This document shows, in pieces, positions 1 to 9,948 of a stretch of DNA of 64,000 nt (position 1 is the first letter of the stretch; every line of letters starts with the position of its first letter). Below the pieces are notes generated by a model. The model ran no database searches. It was not told the DNA's origin and worked only from the letters and a program-made list of their open reading frames with translations. Location: the NCBI RefSeq assembly GCF_022008365.1, contig NZ_JAIRBA010000006.1, forward strand, positions 62,001-126,000. The letters run 5' to 3'. Source of the DNA: Aequorivita vitellina (GTDB taxonomy: Bacteria; Bacteroidota; Bacteroidia; Flavobacteriales; Flavobacteriaceae). The position numbers were made by a program, and so were the translations under genes.

Positions 1-60
1 AAGGCAATGCGGCAAGTTTTAAACCATACTTTATAAGCCATTAAACTCATAAACTCATTT

Positions 61-122
61 ATTAGCTTTTAAGCTTATAAATATATATTATTAGCTTAAA
101 CGCTTATAAATATGTATATTTG
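61..122 (+). promoter_or_regulatory. Tandem repeat plus -7 box upstream of the SatD-like gene
   Basis: Two imperfect direct copies of a 29-31 bp unit lie head to tail at 61-89 and 90-120. Both share ATTAGCTT, then CTTATAAATAT and TATATT. They run straight into TATATTTG (115-122), a perfect match to the Bacteroidota -7 consensus TAnnTTTG, 17 bases before the ATG. The arrangement looks like paired operator sites; autoregulation by the HTH of the downstream protein is an inference. Confidence 0.45.
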
Positions 123-138
123 AATAAATTTATTGTAA

Positions 139-825
139 ATGAATTATTCAGTTATATCGGGCGATATTGTATCGTCAACAAGTTTAAGCATTCCGGACCA
201 GAAATTTGTTGAGGAGAAATTAAAAATTTTAATTAGTGATTTAAAACATGAGTTTAATGTTTACGGTCGCATTATTAAAGGCGATTATTTAGAATGTGTC
301 GTCCCCAATGCCACAGAAGGCTTGCAGGTAGCGCTGGCTATTAAAAGTTTTGTAAAAGCGATTTATATAGACGCTAAAAAATATACAAAAGAAGACAACC
401 GCGTAAAACAATTCAAAATTCACGGAATTCGGCTTGCAATAGGGTATGGGCAACTAAGCCGATACAATCCCGAAGAAGGTGTGATAGACGGTGAGGCAAT
501 TTATCTGTCTGGGCGAGAAATTAGTGGCGAATCAACCTACAATAAAGAACGTATTGTTATAAAAAACACCTTATTTTTTGCATCAAAGAATGAAGATTTA
601 AATAAAAATTTTCAAACTTTACTCGCGCTATTAGACGTTTTGTTCAGTAAAGCTACGGCACGGCAATGCGAAGTATTATATTTAAAATTGATGAATAATC
701 AAGAAGATGAAATAGCAAAACAACTCAATATTGGGCAATCTGCCGTAAATCAACATTCCACAAGTGTTGGCTGGAACGCCATTGATGAAGCCGTAAATTA
801 TTTTAAAATGGTAATTTCAAAATAG
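139..825 (+). CDS. SatD-like protein with C-terminal helix-turn-helix
   Basis: A 228-residue protein beginning MNYSVISGDIVSS, the typical opening of SatD-family proteins (V-I-T/S-G-D-I-x-S-S). The N-terminal two thirds look like a nucleotidyl-cyclase-like alpha/beta domain. Residues about 172-215 (TARQCEVLYLK to NQHSTSVGWNAI) resemble a sigma-70 region 4/LuxR-type HTH. It lies 5 bases upstream of a DUF3307 membrane protein gene, and SatD and DUF3307 are commonly neighbours. The repeats just upstream suggest it may regulate its own promoter. The biochemical function of the family is not settled, so I name only the family. Confidence 0.65.
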   Translation: MNYSVISGDIVSSTSLSIPDQKFVEEKLKILISDLKHEFNVYGRIIKGDYLECVVPNATEGLQVALAIKSFVKAIYIDAKKYTKEDNRVKQFKIHGIRLAIGYGQLSRYNPEEGVIDGEAIYLSGREISGESTYNKERIVIKNTLFFASKNEDLNKNFQTLLALLDVLFSKATARQCEVLYLKLMNNQEDEIAKQLNIGQSAVNQHSTSVGWNAIDEAVNYFKMVISK

Positions 826-830
826 AAACA

Positions 831-1535
831 ATGAAATTAGAAGAATTATTACTGCTTCAATTTATTGCACATCTGTGTTTAGACTACTTTTTTCAAACAG
901 ATAAACTTGCAGTACAAAAAAATACAATTGGTTTTAAAAGTCCATTTCTCTATTGGCACGCATTGGCGTGTTTTGCGTTGGCGTGGTTATTTTCGTTGCA
1001 AATAGATTTTGTTTTGGCTGCTGCAATTATCGCTTTCACTCACTTTTTATTAGATGGTTTTAAGCGGCATCTCTGCAATAGCCGCTATTTTGGTCGGTAT
1101 GCCTATTTTATTGACCAAGCTATTCATTTGGCAATTATTACCCTGATTGTGTTTTTATTTAATAGATGGAACGGTATAAATCCATCGATAGATGTATCCC
1201 TTAATTTTAAATATTTATTGATAATTACAGGATATCTTGTTTGCCTAAAACCAGCAAATATTTTTATAAAAGAAGTCTTTAAAGCCACCGAAATACAAGT
1301 TAGTAGCGATAACGAAATGCCCAATGCCGGAAAAGTAATAGGCGTTTTAGAACGAATTTTAACGCTCACTTTTATCATCGTTTCACAATATTCGGCAGTT
1401 GGATTTTTAATTGCCGCCAAATCTATTTTGCGTTACGGAAATAACGAAACTTTAAAAACGGAATACGTGCTTATCGGCACGATGCTCAGCTTCGGAATTG
1501 CCGTTATTGCTGGAATAATTATTAATTTCTTTTAA
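831..1535 (+). CDS. DUF3307 integral membrane protein
   Basis: A 234-residue hydrophobic protein. The N-terminus LLLLQFIAHLCLDYFFQ followed by FLYWHALACFA matches the DUF3307 pattern (hydrophobic-A-H-x2-x-D-F/Y-x2-Q, then a W-H helix). About six or seven hydrophobic helices span the length, with a polar loop around residues 150-165. It starts 5 bases after the SatD-like stop, so the two are almost certainly one transcript and probably a regulatory/membrane pair. No catalytic motif is visible and the function is unknown. Confidence 0.7.
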   Translation: MKLEELLLLQFIAHLCLDYFFQTDKLAVQKNTIGFKSPFLYWHALACFALAWLFSLQIDFVLAAAIIAFTHFLLDGFKRHLCNSRYFGRYAYFIDQAIHLAIITLIVFLFNRWNGINPSIDVSLNFKYLLIITGYLVCLKPANIFIKEVFKATEIQVSSDNEMPNAGKVIGVLERILTLTFIIVSQYSAVGFLIAAKSILRYGNNETLKTEYVLIGTMLSFGIAVIAGIIINFF

Positions 1536-1547
1536 ATTTAAATCAAT

Positions 1548-2855
1548 TTGCTCGCTCATTTCAAAAAAAATATTGACGCTAATTTTTCATTTTTAATTGG
1601 AAAAAAACTACTCATAGCCTGTAGCGGTGGACTGGACAGTGTGGTTTTAACACATTTAATTAAGCAATTAAACTTTGAGATTGCTTTGGCCCACTGTAAT
1701 TTTTCACTCCGAGGAAAGGAAAGCGATGGCGATGAAATGTTTGTAATTGATTTGGCAAAAAAACTGGAAGTTCCAGTTTTCGCCGAAACTTTCGCCACTA
1801 AAAAATTTGCAAAAGAACACAAAATCTCGACGCAAATGGCAGCCCGCGATCTGCGCTATAACTGGTTCGCAGAGATTTTAAAAAATTTTAAATACCATTA
1901 TTTATTGACCGCCCATCATTTAGACGACGATTTGGAGACCTTTTTTATCAACCTTTCTCGTGGCACGGGTATAAATGGACTTACTGGAATTCCGAAGGAA
2001 AACAAGAAAATTATTCGTCCGTTGCTCAATTTTTCACGCGAAGATATTCTGAAATATGCCAAAGCCAACAACTTGAAATGGCGCGAAGATAGTAGCAACA
2101 AAAAAGCAGATTATCTCAGAAACAGATTGCGATTGGACGTTTTACCACAGTTTAAAAAAACAAGCGATTCGGTTCTTGAAAATTTTCAAAAAACCCAACG
2201 CCACTTACAATCTACACACAATCTCGTTGAAGATTATATAGCCTTAATTTATAATTTGGTTGTATCTGAAGGAGCAAATTCATATAAAATAAATATTGAA
2301 AAATTAAAGGAATTGCCCCATTCCGATGCCTTGCTTTACGAACTGTTAAACGGTTTTGGCTTTACTGAATGGGATGACGTTTCACATTTGCTCAACGCGC
2401 AAACTGGTAAGCAGGTTTTTTCAAAAACGCACCGACTTCTTAAAAATAGAGATGAATTGGTGCTGACGGAAATATCAGATAAAAACACATCCGAAGAATT
2501 TTTGGTTTCAAAAGAAGGAACAACTTCACCCATAAATTTAAATATTGAAGTAGCTAAATCCATTGGCGAAACCGAAAAGAACCTAATTTACGTTGCTTCC
2601 GAAAAATTAAAATTTCCTTTAAAACTTAGAAAATGGAGGAGTGGCGATAGTTTTCAACCTTTCGGAATGCAGGGAAAAAAGAAACTGAGCAAATTTTTTA
2701 AAGATGAAAAATTATCATTAATTGAAAAAGAAAAAATTTGGCTGCTTTTAAGCGGTGATGCTATCGTTTGGATAATTGGTTTGCGAATGGATGACCGTTT
2801 TCAGGTAACGGAAAAAACAAAAGAAATTTTAAAAATAACAGTACCAAACCTATAA
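1548..2855 (+). CDS. tilS: tRNA(Ile)-lysidine synthase
   Basis: A 435-residue N-type ATP pyrophosphatase that converts the wobble cytidine of the AUA-reading tRNA-Ile to lysidine. The ATP-binding P-loop SGGLDSVVL is at about residues 26-34. Family motifs AHCNFSLRGKESDGDE, TAHHLDDDLETFF and RPLLNFSRE follow, and the C-terminal domain (LRKWRSGDSFQPFGMQGKKKLSKFF) is intact. The start must be TTG at 1548: an in-frame TAA lies at 1539-1541 and no ATG intervenes. It lies 12 bases after the DUF3307 gene and is followed by a good hairpin terminator. Confidence 0.93.
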   Translation: MLAHFKKNIDANFSFLIGKKLLIACSGGLDSVVLTHLIKQLNFEIALAHCNFSLRGKESDGDEMFVIDLAKKLEVPVFAETFATKKFAKEHKISTQMAARDLRYNWFAEILKNFKYHYLLTAHHLDDDLETFFINLSRGTGINGLTGIPKENKKIIRPLLNFSREDILKYAKANNLKWREDSSNKKADYLRNRLRLDVLPQFKKTSDSVLENFQKTQRHLQSTHNLVEDYIALIYNLVVSEGANSYKINIEKLKELPHSDALLYELLNGFGFTEWDDVSHLLNAQTGKQVFSKTHRLLKNRDELVLTEISDKNTSEEFLVSKEGTTSPINLNIEVAKSIGETEKNLIYVASEKLKFPLKLRKWRSGDSFQPFGMQGKKKLSKFFKDEKLSLIEKEKIWLLLSGDAIVWIIGLRMDDRFQVTEKTKEILKITVPNL

Positions 2856-2862
2856 AAAAGCA

Positions 2863-2894
2863 AGAATCCCAGCCAAAAAGGCTGAGATTCTTTA
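2863..2894 (+). terminator. Rho-independent terminator after tilS
   Basis: AGAATCCCAGCC (2863-2874) pairs with GGCTGAGATTCT (2880-2891) across an AAAAA loop with one mismatch, followed by TTT. It ends the SatD/DUF3307/tilS transcript. The remaining bases to 3090 hold only the pfkA promoter region. Confidence 0.75.
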
Positions 2895-3010
2895 ACAAAC
2901 CTAACTTAGTAAACTTTAAGTGCACTAATAATATTTTCTATCCCCACAAAAAATATTGATTAGTACATTATCCACTAATTCTATGGTTCAAATATAAGTC
3001 AGGTGTTTAA

Positions 3011-3041
3011 TTTGTGCTATACGTACTAACACGTATTTTTA
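3011..3041 (+). promoter_or_regulatory. Probable promoter of the glycolysis operon
   Basis: TTTG (3011-3014), a 19-base spacer and TATTTTTA (3034-3041, one mismatch to TAnnTTTG) fit the Bacteroidota sigma-A promoter layout, about 50 bases upstream of the pfkA ATG. Assigned by pattern only. Confidence 0.4.
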
Positions 3042-3090
3042 TTGATCAATATCATTTATAGTTCAAAACATTCATAGTAACTTTCACTTT

Positions 3091-4074
3091 ATGAAATTAC
3101 CATCAAAAATTGCCGTTTTAACTAGTGGCGGAGATGCCCCCGGGATGAACGCGGCCATTCGTGCAGTTGTTAGGGCTTGTGCGTATAACAACCTACAATG
3201 TGTGGGTGTTTACCGCGGTTTTCAGGGTTTAATTGAAGCCGATTTTAAAGAACTCGGTCCACGTTCGGTGAAGAATTTAATTAATCGGGGTGGCACGTTT
3301 TTAAAATCTGCCCGCTCCCAAGATTTTAGAACCGACGAAGGCAGAAAAAAGGCGTTTAATAATCTTAAAAAGGAGAATATCGATGCTTTGATAGTTATTG
3401 GTGGTGACGGTACTTTTGCAGGAGCCTCGGTATTTATGAACGAATTTAATTTTCCAGTTGTCGGTATTCCCGGTACAATTGATAACGACATAAATGGAAC
3501 AGATTATACCATTGGTTACGACACTGCTTTAAATACTGTGGTAGAAGCAATTGATAAAATAAGAGACACTGCAAATTCACACAACCGCTTGTTTTTGGTA
3601 GAAGTTATGGGTCGCGATGCTGGCGATATTGCCCTAAACGCTGGCATTGGAGCAGGAGCAGAGGAAATTTTAATACCTGAACAAAACAGGGGGCGCGAAC
3701 GCCTGTTAGAATCTTTAAGCAGAAGTAAAAAATCAGGTAAAACTTCGAGTATTGTGGTTGTTTCGGAAGGAGATCAAATAGGAAAAAACATTTTCGGCCT
3801 TGCAAAATATATTGAAGAAAATTTAACCGAATACGAAGTAAGAGTCACGGTACTGGGACACATTCAACGTGGTGGATCGCCCAGTTGTTACGATAGGGTG
3901 CTTGCCAGTCGTTTGGGCGTTGGTGCAGTTGACGCACTTTTGCGCGGAGAAACAAATGTAATGATTGGCATAATTCATAACAGAGTAACCTCAGTGTCTT
4001 TTTTAGATGCAATAAAAGGCAATAATGAAATTGACGAAGATTTAATACGGGTGGCAGATATAATTTCAATTTAA
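3091..4074 (+). CDS. pfkA: ATP-dependent 6-phosphofructokinase
   Basis: A 327-residue cytosolic phosphofructokinase, the committed step of glycolysis. TSGGDAPGMNAAIRA (residues about 11-25) and IGGDGTFAGA are the ATP-binding elements. PGTIDNDI carries the catalytic aspartate, and GHIQRGGSPS near residue 254 contacts substrate. The GGDGT glycine typical of ATP-dependent enzymes is present, which argues against a PPi-dependent form. Length matches bacterial PfkA. It opens the run pfkA-gap-kinase-pgi, all on one strand. Confidence 0.95.
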   Translation: MKLPSKIAVLTSGGDAPGMNAAIRAVVRACAYNNLQCVGVYRGFQGLIEADFKELGPRSVKNLINRGGTFLKSARSQDFRTDEGRKKAFNNLKKENIDALIVIGGDGTFAGASVFMNEFNFPVVGIPGTIDNDINGTDYTIGYDTALNTVVEAIDKIRDTANSHNRLFLVEVMGRDAGDIALNAGIGAGAEEILIPEQNRGRERLLESLSRSKKSGKTSSIVVVSEGDQIGKNIFGLAKYIEENLTEYEVRVTVLGHIQRGGSPSCYDRVLASRLGVGAVDALLRGETNVMIGIIHNRVTSVSFLDAIKGNNEIDEDLIRVADIISI

Positions 4075-4132
4075 CCTTTTTTAGAGGAAATTTAAATTCC
4101 ACTTGTAATAATTAAAAAAATAACGAGATTAA

Positions 4133-5137
<1,005 letters not shown>

Positions 5138-5140
5138 ATT

Positions 5141-6004
5141 ATGACCCTAATTACCGACGGCGGTTCTACAAAATGCGACTGGGTTTTGCTGGACGATTCT
5201 GGCAAAGTGCTTTTTAAAACCACCACTTTAGGATTAAACCCCGCGGTTGTTCCCAAGGACGAATTAAGGCTTCGTATTCTTTCAAATGAAGTTTTAAAAA
5301 ATGTTTTTCAACAAGTTGAAGTGCTTGATTTTTATGGGGCGGGTTGCGGCACTATTACGCCCCGAACTATTTTAGAGGAAGTTTTAGAAGAAGTATTTCC
5401 AAATGCAAAAGTGACAGCAGCCGAAGATTTATTGGCTGCGGTATATGCTGCCACAACCGCACCTGGAATTGTTTGTATTTTAGGTACTGGTAGCAACAGC
5501 TGCTATTTTGACGGCGATGAAATTCATGCTCCCATTCCATCTTTAGGCTATATTTTAATGGATGAAGCCAGTGGAAATTACTTCGGAAAGAGATTGATTC
5601 GCGATTATTTTTACCATCGCATGCCTTCAGAAATTGCTTCGGAATTTGAGAAGCATTTCAACTTGGAAGCAGATGAAATAAAAATGAATTTGTATAAAAA
5701 ACTGAATCCAAATGCATATTTGGCGTCTTTTGCGCAATTCATTTTCACACAGAAGGAAATAAACCCATATTTTTACACGCTAATTAAAGAAGGTATTTCA
5801 AATTTTATTGAATGCCGCATTCTTTGTTTCGAAAAAGCACGCGAGGTCCCCGTACATTTTATTGGTTCTATCGCCCATTTTTCAGAAGAAATAATCAAGG
5901 AATGTTTTAATGAACACAATCTGGAGCTTGGAAATATTGTGCAAAGACCCATTGACGGGCTACTTAATTATTACAAAAGCAAAATTTCAAAAACGCAAAT
6001 CTAA
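5141..6004 (+). CDS. BadF/BadG/BcrA-type sugar kinase, GlcNAc-kinase-like
   Basis: A 287-residue actin-fold kinase. Phosphate-1 motif ITDGGSTKCDWVLLD is at the N-terminus, AAEDLLAAVYA carries the catalytic-type aspartate, and ILGTGSNSCYF is the phosphate-2 loop. GYILMDEASGNYFGKRLIRDYF is characteristic of the N-acetylglucosamine-kinase branch in Bacteroidota. It sits between gap and pgi with 3 and 15 base gaps, which fits feeding amino sugars or hexose into glycolysis. The exact substrate cannot be read from the sequence. Confidence 0.8.
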   Translation: MTLITDGGSTKCDWVLLDDSGKVLFKTTTLGLNPAVVPKDELRLRILSNEVLKNVFQQVEVLDFYGAGCGTITPRTILEEVLEEVFPNAKVTAAEDLLAAVYAATTAPGIVCILGTGSNSCYFDGDEIHAPIPSLGYILMDEASGNYFGKRLIRDYFYHRMPSEIASEFEKHFNLEADEIKMNLYKKLNPNAYLASFAQFIFTQKEINPYFYTLIKEGISNFIECRILCFEKAREVPVHFIGSIAHFSEEIIKECFNEHNLELGNIVQRPIDGLLNYYKSKISKTQI

Positions 6005-6019
6005 ATTCGAAAATTAAAA

Positions 6020-7588
6020 ATGTCTTTACCTTCTGTAAATCCAACAAAAACTGAAGCTTGGAAAGCACTTGAAAATCATTTTCAAAAAATAAAGACACGC
6101 CAAATGCAGTCTGTTTTTTCAGAAAATAGCAACCGGGCGGAGCGTTTTAAAATTGAATGGCAGGATTTTTATTTAGATTATTCTAAAAATAGAATTGACA
6201 CCGAAACCATTTCACTTTTACTAAATCTCGCCGAAGAAGTAAAGCTGAAAGAAGCCATCCAACAACAATTTACGGGGGCTAAAATAAACAAAACTGAAGA
6301 CAGAGCGGTGCTTCACACTGCCTTGCGCGATTTTGAATCTATGAAACCTGAAGTGAAAAATACACTTCAAAAAATGCGGAATTTTTCCGAAGCAATAATT
6401 AGTGGCAATCACAGAGGTTTCACGGGAAAACCGATTACAGATGTTGTAAACATAGGCATAGGCGGAAGTCATTTAGGTCCCGAAATGGTAACTGAGGCGC
6501 TTCAGTTTTATAAAAATCATTTACAAATTCATTTTGTCGCCAATGTTGACGGCGATGCTGTTGCGGAAATCTTAAAAAAAGTAGATCCCGAAACGACCCT
6601 TTTTATAATTGTTTCTAAAAGTTTTACAACTCAAGAAACCTTGGTAAATGCAACCGTTATTCGAAATTGGTTTTTAGAAAAAGCATCGGAAAACGACGTT
6701 CAAAAACATTTTGTAGCCGTTTCGGCCAATATTTCTGAGGCAACTAATTTTGGTATTTCTGAAAATAATATTTTCCCAATGCAGGATTGGGTTGGCGGTA
6801 GGTTTTCACTGTGGAGCGCTGTTGGGCTTTCCATTTCTTGTGCCGTAGGTTTCAATAATTTTGAAGCAATGTTAAAAGGCGCTTTTGAAGCGGATAAACA
6901 TTTTGAAAATGAAGAATTCGAAACTAATATTCCGGTAATTCTGGCGCTACTTTCGGTGTGGTATAATAACTTTTTTAACACAGAAACTGAAGCAGTTGTT
7001 ACGTATTCGCAATACCTTCATAAGCTTGTTCCGTATTTACAGCAGGCTGTGATGGAAAGTAACGGTAAAAGTGTAGATAGAAATGGTGAGAAGATTAATT
7101 ATGAAACTGGAACTATTGTTTGGGGAAGCGTAGGTACAAATGCGCAACACGCGTTTTTTCAGCTATTGCATCAAGGTACAAAATTAATACCGACAGATTT
7201 TATTGGTTTTTGCGAACCCTTGCACGGAAATATTGAAAACAACAATATTTTAATGGCGAATTTTTTCGCGCAAACGGAAGCTTTGTGGGAAGGAACGCAT
7301 AATAAAACCGTGGAAAATTCCTTTAAATTTTTCGAAGGAAATAAACCCACTAACACACTTTTAATAAAGAAATTAACACCAAAGAACCTCGGGAGCCTAA
7401 TTGCTTTTTACGAACACAAACTCTTTGTTCAAGGAATTGTTTGGAATATTTTCAGTTACGACCAATGGGGCGTTGAGTTAGGAAAAACCGTTGCCAAAGG
7501 CACTTTAAATGCCATAGAAAAACGGCAATTAGCACAGGTGGAAAATGCGTCTACAAAAAACCTTGTTTCAAAATTAATTGCGGAATAA
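6020..7588 (+). CDS. pgi: Glucose-6-phosphate isomerase
   Basis: A 522-residue phosphoglucose isomerase interconverting glucose-6-P and fructose-6-P. VVNIGIGGSHLGPEMVTEAL, the SKSFTTQETLVNA phosphate loop, and the family signatures DWVGGRFSLWSAVGL and SYDQWGVELGK are all present. Catalytic Glu is in MESNGKS and His in the GTKLIPTDF/LHGN region. Length is normal for bacterial PGI. Last gene of the glycolysis run; it converges on the Kazal lipoprotein gene with 28 bases between stops. Confidence 0.95.
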   Translation: MSLPSVNPTKTEAWKALENHFQKIKTRQMQSVFSENSNRAERFKIEWQDFYLDYSKNRIDTETISLLLNLAEEVKLKEAIQQQFTGAKINKTEDRAVLHTALRDFESMKPEVKNTLQKMRNFSEAIISGNHRGFTGKPITDVVNIGIGGSHLGPEMVTEALQFYKNHLQIHFVANVDGDAVAEILKKVDPETTLFIIVSKSFTTQETLVNATVIRNWFLEKASENDVQKHFVAVSANISEATNFGISENNIFPMQDWVGGRFSLWSAVGLSISCAVGFNNFEAMLKGAFEADKHFENEEFETNIPVILALLSVWYNNFFNTETEAVVTYSQYLHKLVPYLQQAVMESNGKSVDRNGEKINYETGTIVWGSVGTNAQHAFFQLLHQGTKLIPTDFIGFCEPLHGNIENNNILMANFFAQTEALWEGTHNKTVENSFKFFEGNKPTNTLLIKKLTPKNLGSLIAFYEHKLFVQGIVWNIFSYDQWGVELGKTVAKGTLNAIEKRQLAQVENASTKNLVSKLIAE

Positions 7589-7616
7589 AACAGTTTTCTC
7601 TATTTTAAATTGGTGA

Positions 7617-7958
7617 TTATTTACAATTTCCCTTTGTCCATTTTTTAATTCCAGCACGCTCTGCTTCGCAGCTATTGCTGTAATTTTTATTGTTGCAGCC
7701 GCAAACCGGATCGTATAAATCTGGACATGCTATTTTGTAAGTTTTCGTGTTTTTTTCGTAACAATCCTTTCCTAAATCTTTTAACGGGATAGAGTCGGGT
7801 GCTTTTGGTTGCTCATAACCAATTGGTGGCTCGGGAGTTTGTGGAACTTCTACGGTTTCGGTTTGCTGTTTTTTGTCATTGCAGCCCGAATAACTGGATA
7901 GAATTATGCTCGTGGAGCACAGCACCAAACAGATAAATATTATTTGTTTTCGTTTCAT
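7617..7958 (-). CDS. Kazal-type inhibitor domain lipoprotein
   Basis: A 113-residue exported protein. Residues 1-25 form a signal peptide ending at Cys26 in a lipobox-like YSGC, so it is probably lipid-anchored. A Pro/Glu-rich linker leads to one Kazal domain with six cysteines (C66, C78, C86, C88, C97, C112) and the typical DPVCGCNNKNYSNSCEAERAG core. Kazal domains usually block serine peptidases; bacterial ones are mostly uncharacterised. It lies downstream of the exported peptidase-like pair but behind a hairpin terminator, so linkage to them is uncertain. Confidence 0.8.
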   Translation of the reverse strand: MKRKQIIFICLVLCSTSIILSSYSGCNDKKQQTETVEVPQTPEPPIGYEQPKAPDSIPLKDLGKDCYEKNTKTYKIACPDLYDPVCGCNNKNYSNSCEAERAGIKKWTKGNCK

Positions 7959-7974
7959 AATGAAGTATTTATAA

Positions 7975-8030
7975 AAGAACTATCAAGTTACAAAAATTAG
8001 TATTTAGCTTTGTCGTAACTTGATAGTTTT
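7975..8030 (-). terminator. Long hairpin between Kazal and propeptide-like genes
   Basis: A perfect 14 bp inverted repeat: AACTATCAAGTTAC at 7978-7991 and its complement at 8015-8028, with a 23-base loop. On the minus strand the stem is followed by CTTTTA. It probably ends the transcript of the two exported genes at 8056-9888; T residues also follow on the plus strand, so it could act in both directions. Confidence 0.65.
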
Positions 8031-8055
8031 AAGTTGAAATTTAACTGAATGTGGG

Positions 8056-9090
8056 TTAATCTACCTCCTTCTTGTTTTTAATATTCGAAATTCGAGATTG
8101 CTTTAATGATGTTTTTTTAATCATTTTTTGAGCCTCGGGAGATTCTTCGGCTGGTGCAATTGCTTCTGGCGGATCAGAAAGAGCCGAAACAATCCCGATG
8201 TAATCAAATTTTATCCCCGGGCTTTCTTTTACGCGTGGTAAAGAGATGTCTATTTGAAAGAAATATGCGGGTTGAATAAAATTTTTGCCGCCGTCATAAT
8301 ACGCTAAATACATGTCTTTAATCTTGAATCTAGCATCTTTTCCGTATTCTTTCATAAGTTGGCGTTGCATTGCTGCTTCAGCTTGCTTGGCACTAATTAG
8401 GGATGCTTTGCTTACAGTTTTACCTTTAGACTCTATTTCTTTCCAGCGTGATTTTACGCCAACAATTTCGCCATTATTGCCCACGTGAACAATAATTTTT
8501 GAACCTGCGCCGTATACTGGAACTCCGTTTAACATACGGCCATAAGTAATGGTGCGCAATACGTCCTTTACTGTTTCGGAACCCGCTGCAGAAGCCCGTA
8601 AGCCACCAGAGTGCATCATTTTTAATTCCTTTAAATTGGCTGGGGCAAGTCCAGTTTCTTTTAAAAACGATAGGGAGATGTCTTTTGCTTTTTCCTGATC
8701 GGGTAAACGCACGCTAGATTTTTCATAATAACCGTCCATTCCTTTACTAAAAGATAAGGTTCCTGATTTTAAATCCTGCTCGTAAAAAGCAGACGGATCT
8801 TTTTCACTGAAAGTTAAAACTTCTTTTATAGAAGATGGTACCAGTCCTCTGGCGGCTATACTTTTTGCCGCCACTTGTTGAAACTTTTTTACCTTTTCAG
8901 GATTTACCGCCGATGTAGCATACACATACATATCGCCTTTTTGATAGGTAATGAGGTTGGTATATGCCGTTGGTGTAAATGTGACGTCCGTGGTGGACGC
9001 GGTCTTTTTATTTACAAAAGATGACATTGCAAATATTGAAAACAATATTGTTCCAATTGTAAATAGCGATGTTTTATATGATTTTTTCAT
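8056..9090 (-). CDS. Exported FTP/PepSY-like propeptide protein
   Basis: A 344-residue protein with an N-terminal signal peptide (about residues 1-27). Residues about 110-275 resemble the FTP and PepSY propeptide region of thermolysin-type secreted peptidases: a LPDQEKAKDISLSFLKETGL helix, then TITYGRMLNGVPVYGAGSKIIVHVGNNGEIVGVKSRW. No peptidase domain follows; the C-terminus is a Lys/Ser-rich tail. Propeptides of this kind act as intramolecular chaperones or inhibitors. It lies 24 bases downstream of the gene for the peptidase-like exported protein, so it may act in trans on that protein. This role is inference. Confidence 0.5.
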   Translation of the reverse strand: MKKSYKTSLFTIGTILFSIFAMSSFVNKKTASTTDVTFTPTAYTNLITYQKGDMYVYATSAVNPEKVKKFQQVAAKSIAARGLVPSSIKEVLTFSEKDPSAFYEQDLKSGTLSFSKGMDGYYEKSSVRLPDQEKAKDISLSFLKETGLAPANLKELKMMHSGGLRASAAGSETVKDVLRTITYGRMLNGVPVYGAGSKIIVHVGNNGEIVGVKSRWKEIESKGKTVSKASLISAKQAEAAMQRQLMKEYGKDARFKIKDMYLAYYDGGKNFIQPAYFFQIDISLPRVKESPGIKFDYIGIVSALSDPPEAIAPAEESPEAQKMIKKTSLKQSRISNIKNKKEVD

Positions 9091-9114
9091 TGTATTGTTT
9101 TTAAAGATTTGTTA

Positions 9115-9888
9115 TTAATATTGCCAGTAAGTGTACATTCCACCAGTTCCTGGAGCTGGATCGCTTGCATAGGAACCCAATCTATCGTTGGTGCAGCCTC
9201 TGCCTACAATTACGCTTGCTAATCCAGGGTAGGGATAATTGCTACCGTATTGCGGATCATAATAGGACGGATTAAAAATCCAAAAACGCTCTTCGTCAAC
9301 GGCGTCGAACCAAGATTGCCAAACGGCACCATTGTTTTTAAGTTTCCCGGCATAATTGTTTGGTATTCCATTGTCTGAATGACTAAGTGTGTGAAAACCT
9401 ACCAATTGGTGCAAACCGCCAAACATAGAATTGTAATCGCTCCACCAATTGCTTTTTTCGGGTCTTGAAGATACCGTGTAGCAAGATTCAATTATCATAA
9501 ATTCTAGATCGTCACCCGAATTTCCGTATTGGGGTACCGTTCTAATATCAACGCCCAACCCCAAGCTTTGATTGGTTTGGATGTAATGATAATTTCCGTG
9601 ACCAGCTACATAGGCTAAATCCATAGCATCAACATAATTTTGGTGCGAAGTTGTAAATTCAAAAGGCTCTGCCCAGAAATACTGATCGTATTTCCAACTG
9701 TGTGAACCTATGGTTTTTGGGCTTTGGAAATTCTTAATAAAATTCCATACATTTCTAACAAACCGGCTTTCGGCTTGATCTACATAACCGCCAATTTGGC
9801 GACTTCCTGAAAAGGAAATTGTGCTGAAAATTAAAACGAAACTAAAAGCTAGAATCCATTTTGAATTTTTTGAAAATTGGTTGAACAT
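9115..9888 (-). CDS. Exported DUF6345-like protein with His-Gly and Cys motifs
   Basis: A 257-residue protein with a signal peptide (about residues 1-28). The mature part has DLAYVAGHGNYH (His97-Gly98) and LEFMIIESCYTVS (Cys136), each at the end of a hydrophobic strand. That order and spacing recalls clan CD cysteine peptidases (caspase, gingipain, legumain), in which His-Gly and then Cys form the dyad. From memory it fits the DUF6345 family, for which I know no proven activity. Trp/Tyr-rich throughout. Likely transcribed with the propeptide-like gene 24 bases downstream. Confidence 0.55.
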   Translation of the reverse strand: MFNQFSKNSKWILAFSFVLIFSTISFSGSRQIGGYVDQAESRFVRNVWNFIKNFQSPKTIGSHSWKYDQYFWAEPFEFTTSHQNYVDAMDLAYVAGHGNYHYIQTNQSLGLGVDIRTVPQYGNSGDDLEFMIIESCYTVSSRPEKSNWWSDYNSMFGGLHQLVGFHTLSHSDNGIPNNYAGKLKNNGAVWQSWFDAVDEERFWIFNPSYYDPQYGSNYPYPGLASVIVGRGCTNDRLGSYASDPAPGTGGMYTYWQY

Positions 9889-9948
9889 AATGTGTTTGTA
9901 TTTAAGTTAATATTATTTATATGAAACAATCTAATGCTTCAACACCGG

